In this document: positions 8,838-15,930 of the stretch, piece by piece | Layout: every line of letters begins with the position of its first letter | How positions within the stretch are numbered: position 1 is the first letter of the stretch | NCBI RefSeq assembly: GCF_000819565.1 | Contig: NZ_CP004393.1 | Span: 3,844,001-3,908,000 of the forward strand | Length of the DNA: 64,000 nt | DNA from: Celeribacter indicus | Lineage (GTDB): Bacteria > Pseudomonadota > Alphaproteobacteria > Rhodobacterales > Rhodobacteraceae | Direction: 5' to 3' | Translations under genes and position numbers: made by a program | Notes under the pieces: generated by a model | Seen by the model: the letters and a program-made list of their open reading frames with translations, nothing else | What the model was told of the DNA's origin: nothing | Database searches by the model: none

Positions 8838-9737
8838 TTATGCGGCTATGGTCTTAGTTACCAGAGCTGCGTAGAAGTTTGCCTCTGCTTCCGCTGGTGG
8901 GATGTTCCCGATGGGCTCGAGGAGGCGGCGATTGTTGAACCAGTCGACCCATTCCAGAGTGGCGTATTCCACGGCGTCCAGACTGCGCCACGGGCCACGG
9001 CGGTGGATGACCTCCGCCTTGAAGAGACCATTGATTGTCTCGGCCAAAGCGTTGTCATAGCTGTCACCGACGCTGCCGACCGAGGGTTCGATTCCTGCCT
9101 CGGCCAAGCGTTCGGTGTATTTTATCGCCAGGTATTGCGATCCGCGGTCTGAGTGATGGATCAGTCCCACACCAGGCTGCCGCTGATGAACAGCCTGTTC
9201 CAAAGCGTCGAGAACGAAGCCTGTGTGAGCCGTGCGGCTGACGCGCCACCCAACGATCCGGCGCGCGAACGTGTCGATCACGAATGCCACATAAACGAAC
9301 CCTTGCCAGGTGGCGACATAGGTGAAATCGCTGACCCAGAGCATGTTCGGTGCCGGCACCCGGAATTGCCGGTTTACCTTGTCCATCGGGCACGGCTGCT
9401 TCTTGTCAGGGATCGTCGTTTTATGCGGCTTGCCCCGGATGACGCCCTGCAGGCCCAAATCCTTCATCAACCGGGCTATCGTGCATCGGGCCACATCAAA
9501 TCCTTCCCGCCGCATCTGGCGCCAGACTTTGCGCACGCCATAGACCTTGTAATTCTCATCGAACACGCGCTCGATCTCGGGGCGAAGCTCGTCGTCGCGC
9601 TTGAACCGATCCGAGCGCAGATCAGGGTCGGCCCGTTTGGCCAGATGATCGTAGTATGTGGACGGGGCAATCGGCAGGTGCTTGCAGATCGGCTCGACCC
9701 CGAGCTCTCCACGATAATCGTCGATAAAGGCGATCAT
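8838..9737 (-). CDS. IS3-family transposase OrfB (DDE integrase core)
   Basis: A 299-residue protein. The N-terminal HTH_21-like region includes [17 protein letters not shown]. The rve-type DDE core has D in [12 protein letters not shown] in HHSDRGSQY and E in [12 protein letters not shown], followed by [18 protein letters not shown]. Its ATG overlaps the OrfA stop as ATGA, so it may be made by reinitiation rather than, or in addition to, the usual -1 frameshift fusion OrfAB. Identical in sequence to the product at 40884-41783. Confidence 0.95.
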   Translation of the reverse strand: MIAFIDDYRGELGVEPICKHLPIAPSTYYDHLAKRADPDLRSDRFKRDDELRPEIERVFDENYKVYGVRKVWRQMRREGFDVARCTIARLMKDLGLQGVIRGKPHKTTIPDKKQPCPMDKVNRQFRVPAPNMLWVSDFTYVATWQGFVYVAFVIDTFARRIVGWRVSRTAHTGFVLDALEQAVHQRQPGVGLIHHSDRGSQYLAIKYTERLAEAGIEPSVGSVGDSYDNALAETINGLFKAEVIHRRGPWRSLDAVEYATLEWVDWFNNRRLLEPIGNIPPAEAEANFYAALVTKTIAA

Positions 9738-10060
9738 GACTTCGGTCGGCGGTCGAGCTCCGCCATCGCAAAATACGCCGACGCCTTCCGCAGGATCTCA
9801 TTCGCCTGCTTGAGTTCGCGGTTCTCGCGCTCCAGCGCCTTCATCTTCTCGGCCATCTCGGTACTGACCCCAGCACGGTCGCCACGATCAATCTCTGCCT
9901 TTTTGACCCAGTCATTCAGCGTGTTCGTCGAACAGCCTATCTTCGCCGAGATCGATACGATCGCTTGCCAGCGGCTCTCATGCTGACCGGCGTTGTCCAA
10001 AACCATACGAACCGCTCGCTCGCGCACTTCAGGGGAATATTTGTTCGTTGTCTTGCTCAT
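9734..10060 (-). CDS. IS3-family transposase OrfA (HTH, leucine zipper)
   Basis: A 108-residue protein. The HTH region runs from [12 protein letters not shown] to [15 protein letters not shown], followed by a C-terminal coiled coil/leucine zipper ([20 protein letters not shown]) typical of IS3 OrfA. It recognises the terminal inverted repeats and multimerises with OrfB/OrfAB. Identical to the product at 40561-40887. Confidence 0.95.
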   Translation of the reverse strand: MSKTTNKYSPEVRERAVRMVLDNAGQHESRWQAIVSISAKIGCSTNTLNDWVKKAEIDRGDRAGVSTEMAEKMKALERENRELKQANEILRKASAYFAMAELDRRPKS

Positions 10061-10198
10061 GATGCTCCATCCTACTCAAGAGTTGGAGCCTCCGGCAAAC
10101 CCGGAGCGGTTCAGGTCGCCGAACGGCACCGCCTGGAAGAGGGATGGGTCGAGTGAGTGCGGATTGCGGTGCGGACGGCGTCGTCTGCCGTCCTGGGC

Positions 10199-10423
10199 TC
10201 AGTCGCCCGAGGTTACGGCCAGATCAGAGGCGACCTGCAGGCCCTTCTGACACCGGAAAGCCGTGCCTCCGTCGAGGATCATCCAGGCCGGAACAACAGG
10301 CGTACCCCACCAAGCAGCCCTGGTGTCGTGCTCGACAGGACCGACAGGTGCGGAAGGGACCTGTTTGGAGCCCTTGCGGTGCTGAGCAACCAGACCAGCG
10401 TTTTGGGAATGAGAGACGGTCAT
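10199..10423 (-). CDS. Uncharacterised small ORF coupled to the TnsA-like gene
   Basis: A 74-codon frame whose ATG overlaps the stop of the preceding minus-strand gene as ATGA. It starts MTVSHSQNAGLVAQ and shows no motif I recognise. If the upstream gene is TnsA-like, the expected neighbour would be a TnsB-like transposase, but none of its motifs appear before the stop. It could be the truncated start of such a gene, or a spurious frame. The remaining 10114-10198 holds nothing supportable. Confidence 0.3.
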   Translation of the reverse strand: MTVSHSQNAGLVAQHRKGSKQVPSAPVGPVEHDTRAAWWGTPVVPAWMILDGGTAFRCQKGLQVASDLAVTSGD

Positions 10424-11103
10424 GCGCAGACCTCCTTCACCTTGAACACCAAGCTGGAGTGCTCGATACGCTCATAACTCACCATCTGGAGGTGCCCGGA
10501 CCGGATCAGCCGAACGAGCGCACGGAAGCCCATCCCATCAAGGCCGGTCTGCTCGACCAGGCTTTCGATCGTGACGACGCCGGTCATCCGGCCGACGACA
10601 TCCCGCGCCACGGGATCGCCGAAGCAGTCCGGCCGCCGCACCGAATGGAAAAGCTTCGCGTTGAAGAGCTCGACCGGGCAGACATCCCGTTCGGTGAAGA
10701 GACGGAAATCGTCCACAACCCCCTGAGCGATGGCCTGTTCCTTGACGCGGGCCAGCTGCGCCAGATAGGCGTCCTTCACCTGCCCCATGGGACGCACGGC
10801 ATAGCCGATGACGGTGCCGTCGCGCTCGGTGGCGACAAGGTCGATGTAGTGCTTGTGGATTTCGCCATCTTCATCGAACCACTCGAAAAGGACTTGTTCA
10901 ACGAGGTCCTGCACTTCGGGCCGCGCTGCCAGCAACAGCGTCCCTTGCCCCTCGAGATGGCTCTCAAGCCCGGTGCGAAAGCCAGAGCCGGAGCCCAGGA
11001 CGATACCGCCGGTGAAGTGTTGGGTCGAACCGACCTGGGTGGCACGGTCGCCGCGGCTGGGTTCGGGCAGGCGGACGCCGCCGCCGATGGAAAGGTCAGA
11101 CAT
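10420..11103 (-). CDS. Possible TnsA-like endonuclease-fold protein
   Basis: A 227-residue protein. The central region (about 45-155) reads like the TnsA nuclease domain. LESHLE at 46-51 offers the Glu, HKHYIDLVATERDG at 84-96 the Asp followed by a turn, and IGYAVRP takes the place of the usual 'vEvK' strand. Then comes a helix and FRLFTERDVCP, resembling TnsA 'vvTe.di'. The catalytic Lys/Gln is not obvious, and here it reads Val-Arg-Pro. Residues 160-227 could be a winged-helix-like tail (TIESLVEQTGLDGMGFRALV). TnsA homologues normally sit beside TnsB/TnsC, and none is intact here. The family call is my pattern reading, not a search result. Confidence 0.4.
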   Translation of the reverse strand: MSDLSIGGGVRLPEPSRGDRATQVGSTQHFTGGIVLGSGSGFRTGLESHLEGQGTLLLAARPEVQDLVEQVLFEWFDEDGEIHKHYIDLVATERDGTVIGYAVRPMGQVKDAYLAQLARVKEQAIAQGVVDDFRLFTERDVCPVELFNAKLFHSVRRPDCFGDPVARDVVGRMTGVVTIESLVEQTGLDGMGFRALVRLIRSGHLQMVSYERIEHSSLVFKVKEVCA

Positions 11104-11115
11104 GATTTCTCCCGC

Positions 11116-11138
11116 CCCGAGAAATAGACATTCTCGGG
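11116..11138. promoter_or_regulatory. Inverted repeat upstream of the TnsA-like gene
   Basis: A perfect 8-bp inverted repeat CCCGAGAA/TTCTCGGG with a 7-nt spacer (11124-11130). It ends 13 bp before the ATG at 11103. It could be an operator or a 5' leader hairpin for the minus-strand gene. Confidence 0.5.
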
Positions 11139-11724
11139 CTATGACGATCTTGGAAATGCGCGGAGAGCCGTCCTTGTCCTGACGACAGCATCATGCTAAT
11201 CGGCAGGTGCAACACAGGGATCGGGCTTTCGCACGGTTCATTCGGCGCCAAGCGCCTATATCTGGTTTTGGGTGTTTGAGCCTCTTTGGACAGTTTCTTC
11301 CGATGAGCGCCTGTAACCTGACTGGAACTGAGAGATCAGAACCGCGTCAGGAGATCAGCCGCATATTCGGGAATTGCCCATAAGAGACACCGGACCCACC
11401 TGTCCAGACCGCCGGGAGAGCGGGGTTTCGGGGGCCGAATTTTCGCAAATTCCGGCCTCAAGATCGGAAAGACGCTCGCCTCCGATTTTCAGATCATCCA
11501 GCAGATTTTGCGAAAAGATGACCGGAAGTTCTTCAGCACCGCCCGAAACGCGGGCGCTGTGAGCTTCAGAAAATTTTTGAATGGCCATTTTCATCGGGAT
11601 AACTCTGTGGATAGTTGAGAACGCACGCCAATTCGGCGGCGCACATCATGAAATCACTCCGATTTCGCGAATCGAATTCGGCAAATCATTCGGCTTTCCG
11701 GGCCAGGAAGGCGCCGGGATTCGG
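11139..11724. other. Mostly noncoding stretch with one weak small ORF
   Basis: The only plausible frame is on the minus strand at 11355-11594 (79 codons, start MKMAIQKFSEAHSARVSGG, later LPVIFSQNLLDDLKIGGER). It has no clear Shine-Dalgarno sequence and no recognised motif, so I keep it as a possible hypothetical gene only. The rest contains no convincing coding signal, terminator or repeat. Confidence 0.35.
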
Positions 11725-12351
11725 TCAGGACGCACCGCTGCGGGCGAGCTGCGACAGCCGCCGGAAGAGCTTGTCGGACAGGATCGTCCGCCGCTCCCAC
11801 TCCGGTGTTCTCAGCTCCCTGGCAGCATCCCCAAACCAGAGCTTCAGACTGCCCTTGTCGGATCGGTGCGAGAACACGGCATGCGGCCCGTTTGAACTGA
11901 CCTCAACAGAGACCGGGGCAGAGCTGAACCCTTCGTCTGCGCCAGAGAACCCCTCCTCGAGCCAGTGGCCACAGAATGCGCCAAAGGTGCGGTGCAGTTC
12001 CAGGCCAGCGACAGGCAGCCGGTTCAGGGCATCGAGCAGCTTGCTCCCGCCTTCCCCATCGCAGTTGGCTTCCCACTGGATATGGCCGTCAAGGAACAGG
12101 TTCCCACGCACAAGCTGAAGCTGCGAGAGTTCTCGCACGGCCTCGGGCGCATCCTTGGTTTCCAGCCCGAGGGCCAGAGGGAGCGTGAGATGAATGACGT
12201 CGGCCCCCTGCATATCAGTTGCGGCCCGCCCCCGCCCTCCGGGTGTGAGGAGACCCGCACGACCCATTTCGCGCGCCATCGCGTCGACCTTGTTGGGGTT
12301 CAGGTCGAACCGCTGGGCAAGCGCCCGCACCATTTCCCCTTTCGTCGCCAT
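11725..12351 (-). CDS. Hypothetical protein with N-terminal HTH-like segment
   Basis: A 208-residue protein of unknown function. Residues 1-47 (TKGEMVRALAQRFDLNP to AGLLTPGGRGRAATD) look like the small helix-turn-helix/winged segment found at the start of several proteobacterial phage and mobile-element proteins. The remaining part is a mixed alpha/beta domain without catalytic motifs that I recognise. It ends in a basic helix (ILSDKLFRRLSQLARSG). Three nested inverted repeats lie directly upstream, suggesting autoregulation. The setting between phage, hipA and IS remnants points to a mobile origin. Confidence 0.55.
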   Translation of the reverse strand: MATKGEMVRALAQRFDLNPNKVDAMAREMGRAGLLTPGGRGRAATDMQGADVIHLTLPLALGLETKDAPEAVRELSQLQLVRGNLFLDGHIQWEANCDGEGGSKLLDALNRLPVAGLELHRTFGAFCGHWLEEGFSGADEGFSSAPVSVEVSSNGPHAVFSHRSDKGSLKLWFGDAARELRTPEWERRTILSDKLFRRLSQLARSGAS

Positions 12352-12374
12352 GAGAGCTGTCCTCGTGAAGTGTC

Positions 12375-12447
12375 GTTGGGAGCGTTATGCCACCCAACAG
12401 TTCATGCGTCAAGTTATGGGAAAAAGTTTTTCCGATAATTCTTCGGA
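12375..12447. promoter_or_regulatory. Cluster of inverted repeats upstream of the HTH-like gene
   Basis: Three dyads occur in 73 bp: GTTGGG...CCCAAC (12375-12380/12393-12398), the 15-mer GGAAAAAGTTTTTCC (12419-12433), and TCCGA...TCGGA (12431-12435/12443-12447). They lie 24-96 bp before the ATG at 12351 on the minus strand. This is the expected promoter/operator zone. Confidence 0.45.
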
Positions 12448-12465
12448 TAAAATCAGAACCGACAG

Positions 12466-12687
12466 TCACTCTTCTTGCAGCCGGAGCGGCGCACCACAGC
12501 ACTGACACACCGGGCGCTTCGCCTTCAGCTCCTCAAGACGGTGCAGCGGTGCGCTCTCCACAAAGTGCCGGACCCTCTCAGGGTCGACGCGGGCACTCCG
12601 CGCAGTCTCCCGGTAGACCAGCCAGCAATGGACTGACCCGACGACGCTGATCACCATGCCAGCTATGCAGATCAACGGACCAATCAT
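12466..12687 (-). CDS. Small membrane protein with C-terminal Cys cluster
   Basis: A 73-residue protein. The start ATG 12687 is chosen because AAGGGAAG stands just upstream; the frame is open a little further. One N-terminal transmembrane helix (MIGPLICIAGMVISVVGSVH) is followed by a charged helix and a C-terminal CQCCGAP, which could bind zinc. Function unknown. It is the upstream neighbour of the 208-residue HTH-like gene on the same strand, 114 bp away, and follows the hipA remnant. Confidence 0.5.
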   Translation of the reverse strand: MIGPLICIAGMVISVVGSVHCWLVYRETARSARVDPERVRHFVESAPLHRLEELKAKRPVCQCCGAPLRLQEE

Positions 12688-12793
12688 CGGCTTCCCTTTC
12701 TGGAGGTCATCTTGGGCGCAAGCAAATGGCACGCGCCCTCAAGAGGCTGCACCCTGACCGATGCCGTGTCAAATCCGCGGAGGCATGGTCGCG

Positions 12794-13150
12794 TCATAGC
12801 GCCAGCGCGCGCTGCAGATCTTCATATTCGAAGGCGCTGGCCATGCGATTGATCTCAGCCGAACGCCCACCGACCGACCTCGCGGCCTCTCGCCAGGTGG
12901 CGGTGACTGTGGCCACCTCCTCGATGATTGCGCGCGCCTGCGCGAGCGTCAGGGCGAAGTATTCTGAAGCCTCTTCCAGCAGATCGAGCGAACAGGTGCC
13001 CTCGTCGAGATCGATATTGGCGGTCAGCACCCGCGCCTTGATGTCGGTCGGCACCGGATTGAGATCGTAGGCCGAGAACAACACCCATGCCGCGCCCGAT
13101 GGCTTCGAAGAGGCATTCAATTCTGCGGTCCGCAAAGGCGTCGACCCCAC
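12794..13150 (-). pseudogene. HipA-like kinase C-terminal remnant
   Basis: The frame contains FSAYDLNPVPTDIKARVL and TANIDLDEGTCSLDLLEEAS, then EINRMASAFEYEDLQRA. This is the C-terminal end of HipA-family Ser/Thr kinases (YDLNPvP..., IDL..GtaSldlal...). The N-terminal subdomain, the ATP-binding loop and the catalytic HxxxN.D region are missing, so only about the last 100 residues survive. No adjacent hipB is recognisable. The XRE gene at 13261-13560 is on the same strand but lacks specific HipB features. Confidence 0.65.
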
Positions 13151-13252
13151 TCTAGGCGCTGCGATGGACCCAGATCATCGCACCAGCGGGAGACATAACG
13201 CCCTGTAGCCGAAGATCATCGCCGAAACACATAATATGTCGGTCGCCGATGT

Positions 13253-13269
13253 GATGCATTTTATGCATC
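13253..13269. promoter_or_regulatory. GATGCAT palindrome at the 3' end of the XRE gene
   Basis: A perfect inverted repeat GATGCAT-TTT-ATGCATC overlapping the XRE stop codon. The same TGCAT core recurs three times at the other end of the gene, so both gene ends carry the motif. It is a possible second binding site of the encoded regulator. Confidence 0.5.
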
Positions 13270-13560
13270 TCGACTCCGCTCCTCGACAACGCGCACAATC
13301 AGGAGCCGAAGCTCCTCAGAGGCTCCGATCACGGCCACTAACTTTTGCACATCATCATCACAAAGCACCTGCCTCGCGAGAAAGTCTTGGAGCAAATCAA
13401 CTGATTTTCCGCTGCGAATCTTCCCGTTTTCTACCCGAGATACCGACTCCTGAGAAGTACCCAAGAGCTTCGCCAACGCCGCCTGTGAAAGATTTCTCTG
13501 GCGTCGCACTTGCCTAATCCGAAGTCCAAAGTGTGGCTGGTCTAGCTTGATCTCGTGCAT
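13261..13560 (-). CDS. XRE-family HTH regulator of the nucleobase cassette
   Basis: A 99-residue protein. ATG 13560 is chosen (MHEIKLDQPHFG); the frame is open upstream but that part is not protein-like. The HTH (about residues 12-66) reads FGLRIRQVRRQRNLSQAAL and LLGTSQESVSRVENGKIR, a classic Cro/CI fold. The C-terminal tail has no ligand or protease domain. It is divergent from the glycosylase gene with only about 20 bp between starts, and three TGCAT boxes at 11-bp spacing lie in that gap. It probably represses both transcripts, as in many defence operons with a small XRE gene. Confidence 0.75.
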   Translation of the reverse strand: MHEIKLDQPHFGLRIRQVRRQRNLSQAALAKLLGTSQESVSRVENGKIRSGKSVDLLQDFLARQVLCDDDVQKLVAVIGASEELRLLIVRVVEERSRDA

Positions 13561-13582
13561 AACATATGCATACTCGATGCAT
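13556..13582. promoter_or_regulatory. Three TGCAT boxes at exact 11-bp spacing
   Basis: TGCAT occurs at 13556-13560, 13567-13571 and 13578-13582, each start 11 bp after the last, i.e. about one helical turn. The boxes overlap both divergent start codons. The spacing suggests cooperative binding on one face of DNA by the XRE protein. Confidence 0.55.
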
Positions 13583-14342
13583 GAGCAAATTGAAACCCTA
13601 CTCCATTGAAGACGCCTCTGCCGAAACTGCAAAGCTCCGGCCTTCGGAGGCGGCCGAAGTCCTGCCCGGCATCCCGTATGGTCGCGAAGATCACGTTCTC
13701 TCGCCGGCCTACTGGAAATGGCGCTGCGACGTCGGCGAGGAGGAGGGACATGACTATGTCAGCCGCTCGAGCTCGCTGAGGGAGGAGGTTGGCTTCTGCT
13801 TGCTCGGAGGCTTTGGCATCAAGATGGAAACCAACGATGCATTCTTCCGGCACCTGAAAGGCCATGGCGTCTTCGATGGGCGGCACATTGATGAAGCTGA
13901 AGTTTTTAATCTCCTTGATCAGAGGATCGAAGTAGAGGGTAGAGCTCAAAAGTACCGTTTCCCGAAGCAGAAGGCCAAACGCATAGCGGAGGCCATGTCG
14001 CAGCTCGACGTCGACAGGCTATCGAGACTGCCTGACAAGGAGTTCCGGGCGGCTCTCTGCGAGCTACCCGGCATCGGCCCGAAAACAGCCAGCTGGATTG
14101 CGAGGAACTGGAAGGGCGCCGACAATGTCGCCATCATCGATATTCACGTTCTCCGGGCTGGCCATTTCATTGGGCTTTTTGACCAGGGCGCCCAACTGCC
14201 AAACGACTACTATCTTCTCGAGGACCGATTCCTTGCTTTCGCCAAATCGCTCGGTGTGCGCCCCTCCGTGCTTGATGCCGTGATGTGGTCGGACATGAGA
14301 ATTTTTGGCTCAACTCTGGTCAATAGAGCAACGGCAGCTTAG
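13581..14342 (+). CDS. OGG-type HhH-GPD DNA glycosylase-like protein (cassette gene 1)
   Basis: A 253-residue protein from ATG 13581; ATG 13566 is an in-frame alternative, and neither has a clear Shine-Dalgarno sequence. The HhH motif is LPGIGPKTASWIARNW (162-177), and the downstream acidic residue lies in AIIDIHVLRAG. K168 and D187 are 19 residues apart, the same spacing as the catalytic Lys249/Asp268 of human OGG1, so a bifunctional glycosylase/lyase active site appears intact. The N-terminal 100 residues are not a canonical OGG1 domain. OGG-like proteins accompany QueC-like and TGT-like proteins in type IV CBASS. Here it begins a four-gene operon and may recognise a modified base in DNA or a nucleotide. 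Confidence 0.8.
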   Translation: MSKLKPYSIEDASAETAKLRPSEAAEVLPGIPYGREDHVLSPAYWKWRCDVGEEEGHDYVSRSSSLREEVGFCLLGGFGIKMETNDAFFRHLKGHGVFDGRHIDEAEVFNLLDQRIEVEGRAQKYRFPKQKAKRIAEAMSQLDVDRLSRLPDKEFRAALCELPGIGPKTASWIARNWKGADNVAIIDIHVLRAGHFIGLFDQGAQLPNDYYLLEDRFLAFAKSLGVRPSVLDAVMWSDMRIFGSTLVNRATAA

Positions 14343-14371
14343 CCTTTCCTCACAAACGTGGAGGAACGAGC

Positions 14372-14743
14372 ATGGGTGGAAGTGGAGGGCCGGCAGGAGG
14401 GCCGTCAAAAGGCTTGGGAGGAGGCGGCAGCGCCGGCGCATCAACCGGAGGCCCCGGGGGAGGCGAAAATCAGTGCGAGCTTACATTCAGAACAACACTT
14501 TTCGGCCCCGTACCTGGCGTCGCAAATCACCTGACGGTAGGTGAAGTATTGAGTGTCGCACTGACTGGCCCCGCGCTCGCCCAAGTTGGCCTATTCACGG
14601 CAGCAGGAGCTCAAGCCGGCTCCATCGCCGGCGCGAGGCAACTAATGACACTAATTGCCTGCCTCCAAGCCGGAGTGCTATACAGCGCAGACGTCATTTC
14701 CGCTCATGGCTCCGCCATCATTGTTCAGGTCCGTAATGCATGA
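14372..14743 (+). CDS. Small protein with glycine-rich N-terminal tail (cassette gene 2)
   Basis: A 123-residue protein with a strong ribosome-binding site (GTGGAGGAA, 14358-14366). Residues 2-33 are a flexible tail made almost only of Gly, Ser, Ala and Pro (MGGSGGPAGGPSKGLGGGG at the start). The rest (about 35-122) is a compact beta-rich domain: CELTFRTTLFG, HLTVGEVLSVALTG, AGSIAGARQLMTLIACLQAG, GSAIIVQVRNA. No enzyme motif is visible. Its stop overlaps the next ATG. After Met removal the protein would begin Gly-Gly-Ser-Gly-Gly. As I recall, QueC-like proteins of type IV CBASS attach a deazaguanine to the N-terminus of their partner protein, so this is a candidate acceptor. That role is inference. 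Confidence 0.75.
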   Translation: MGGSGGPAGGPSKGLGGGGSAGASTGGPGGGENQCELTFRTTLFGPVPGVANHLTVGEVLSVALTGPALAQVGLFTAAGAQAGSIAGARQLMTLIACLQAGVLYSADVISAHGSAIIVQVRNA

Positions 14744-15930
14744 GTGAAATTGTCGTGGCCGGAGGCTTTTATGGAGAGCGCTGCGTATTTCCGGATGTCG
14801 ACGATCTCTATGGTTCGGGAGGGCGAGCTGCACTGGCAATCGCTCGTGCAGGACACCAGGTCAAGTGGCATTACTATTGCCCAGACAACCTCACCGACGC
14901 TGCAGAGCTCACAGTGTCTTGGAATGGCTTGGAACATTGCCCTCATACATGCGCTGAACAGGTCAATTTCGCTTATCTTCATGGGCTATCCCCGCCCGTG
15001 TTCTTCCCGGGCATCATCCCGAGAACCCATACTTTTCAGGTCGAGGCGACAAACGTCCTTCGCTTCGGCATGATGGAAGGCGATGTCGTCGTTCGCGCAC
15101 ACTCGTGCGTATTTGACCCACAGTCCCACAACAACCCCGAGAAATTCCGCGCAAATGGTTCCGGCGCAGAGCGTCTCGCGATAGTTCTCAACAATTCCGA
15201 GGTCCTGCACTATGGTGAAGCCCCAAATGAGGCCGACGCGATCCGCAATATCTCCCTAGAGTCACCGGACTGTACTGTCCTGGTGAAGGCGGGCGCGGAC
15301 GGGTGCCGCATTTACGAAGGTTCAGAGCTCAAAGGAACCGTGCCGCCATATTGGTCCGAGCGCGTCTACAAGATCGGCACTGGTGACGTCTTCAGCGCAG
15401 CATTTGCGACCCAGTGGGCCTTGGAGGGACGTTCCGCCCTCGACGCAGCAGACACTGCCTCACGTTGCGTTTCCCAGTACGCCGAGACGCGGACACCGAC
15501 CGCAAATGCTGAAGGACCGGAGCGGCGAGCACTCCACCAGACGCAGGAAGGGCTCGTTTATGTCGCAGGGCCGATATTCACCATGGCGGAAATCTGGCTC
15601 ATAAACGAAGCATGCGACGCCTTCGCTCGGCTGGGAATGCCTATTTTCTCCCCCTACCACGAGGTCGGATATGGCATGCCCTCAGAGGTCGTACCCGCCG
15701 ACATCAAGGGGCTGGATCGGGCATCGGCCGTATTTGCCATCTTGGACGGCTGCGATGCCGGGACACTCTTCGAGGTGGGCTATGCTGCGCGGTGCGGCAT
15801 TCCGGTTATAGCATTTTCGCAAAACCCAAAATCCAGTGACCTAACTATGCTGACCGGATCGCCCAACTGCTTCATTACCGATGACTTCACCACAGCTATC
15901 TACCATGCGACTTGGCTTGCCCGGCAATGA
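14740..15930 (+). CDS. PfkB-family kinase / nucleoside 2-deoxyribosyltransferase fusion (cassette gene 3)
   Basis: A 396-residue two-domain protein, ATG overlapping the previous stop (ATGA). Residues 1-260 are a PfkB/ribokinase-type domain: GGRAALAIA near 27-35 in place of the sugar-binding GGK.aN, and KIGTGDVFSAAF at 211-222 with the catalytic base D216. Residues 271-396 are a nucleoside 2-deoxyribosyltransferase domain: YVAGPIFTMAE, IFSPYHEVG, then DGCDAGTLFEVGYAARCG with E345 at the position of the nucleophilic Glu. Family chemistry: phosphorylation of a sugar/nucleoside, and base exchange on (deoxy)ribose. Its stop overlaps the QueC-like start, so the two are made together. It may take the place of a TGT-like base-exchange enzyme in this cassette. 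Confidence 0.8.
   Translation: MSEIVVAGGFYGERCVFPDVDDLYGSGGRAALAIARAGHQVKWHYYCPDNLTDAAELTVSWNGLEHCPHTCAEQVNFAYLHGLSPPVFFPGIIPRTHTFQVEATNVLRFGMMEGDVVVRAHSCVFDPQSHNNPEKFRANGSGAERLAIVLNNSEVLHYGEAPNEADAIRNISLESPDCTVLVKAGADGCRIYEGSELKGTVPPYWSERVYKIGTGDVFSAAFATQWALEGRSALDAADTASRCVSQYAETRTPTANAEGPERRALHQTQEGLVYVAGPIFTMAEIWLINEACDAFARLGMPIFSPYHEVGYGMPSEVVPADIKGLDRASAVFAILDGCDAGTLFEVGYAARCGIPVIAFSQNPKSSDLTMLTGSPNCFITDDFTTAIYHATWLARQ

Larger units (their letters stand above)
8799..10113 (-). mobile_element. IS3-family insertion sequence, copy 1
   Basis: A 1315-bp element bounded by 27-bp terminal inverted repeats starting TGAACCGCTCCGGGTTTGCC at 8799 and ending in the complementary sequence at 10113. 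Both flanks carry GGTC (8795-8798 and 10114-10117), a short target duplication typical of IS3. The element encodes overlapping OrfA and OrfB on the minus strand. It has the same length and the same encoded proteins as the copy at 40508-41822, in inverted orientation. It inserted into the prophage MuA gene. Confidence 0.95.

Noticed and set aside
13261..13560. XRE gene as hipB partner of the hipA remnant
   Set aside because: The HTH protein lacks specific HipB features and is divergent from, and phased with, the glycosylase gene promoter. The hipA piece keeps only its C-terminus.
14372..14475. Glycine codon repeats as a CRISPR or tandem-repeat array
   Set aside because: The periodicity comes from Gly/Ser/Ala codons in a well-started gene with a strong ribosome-binding site. 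There are no spacers or constant repeats.
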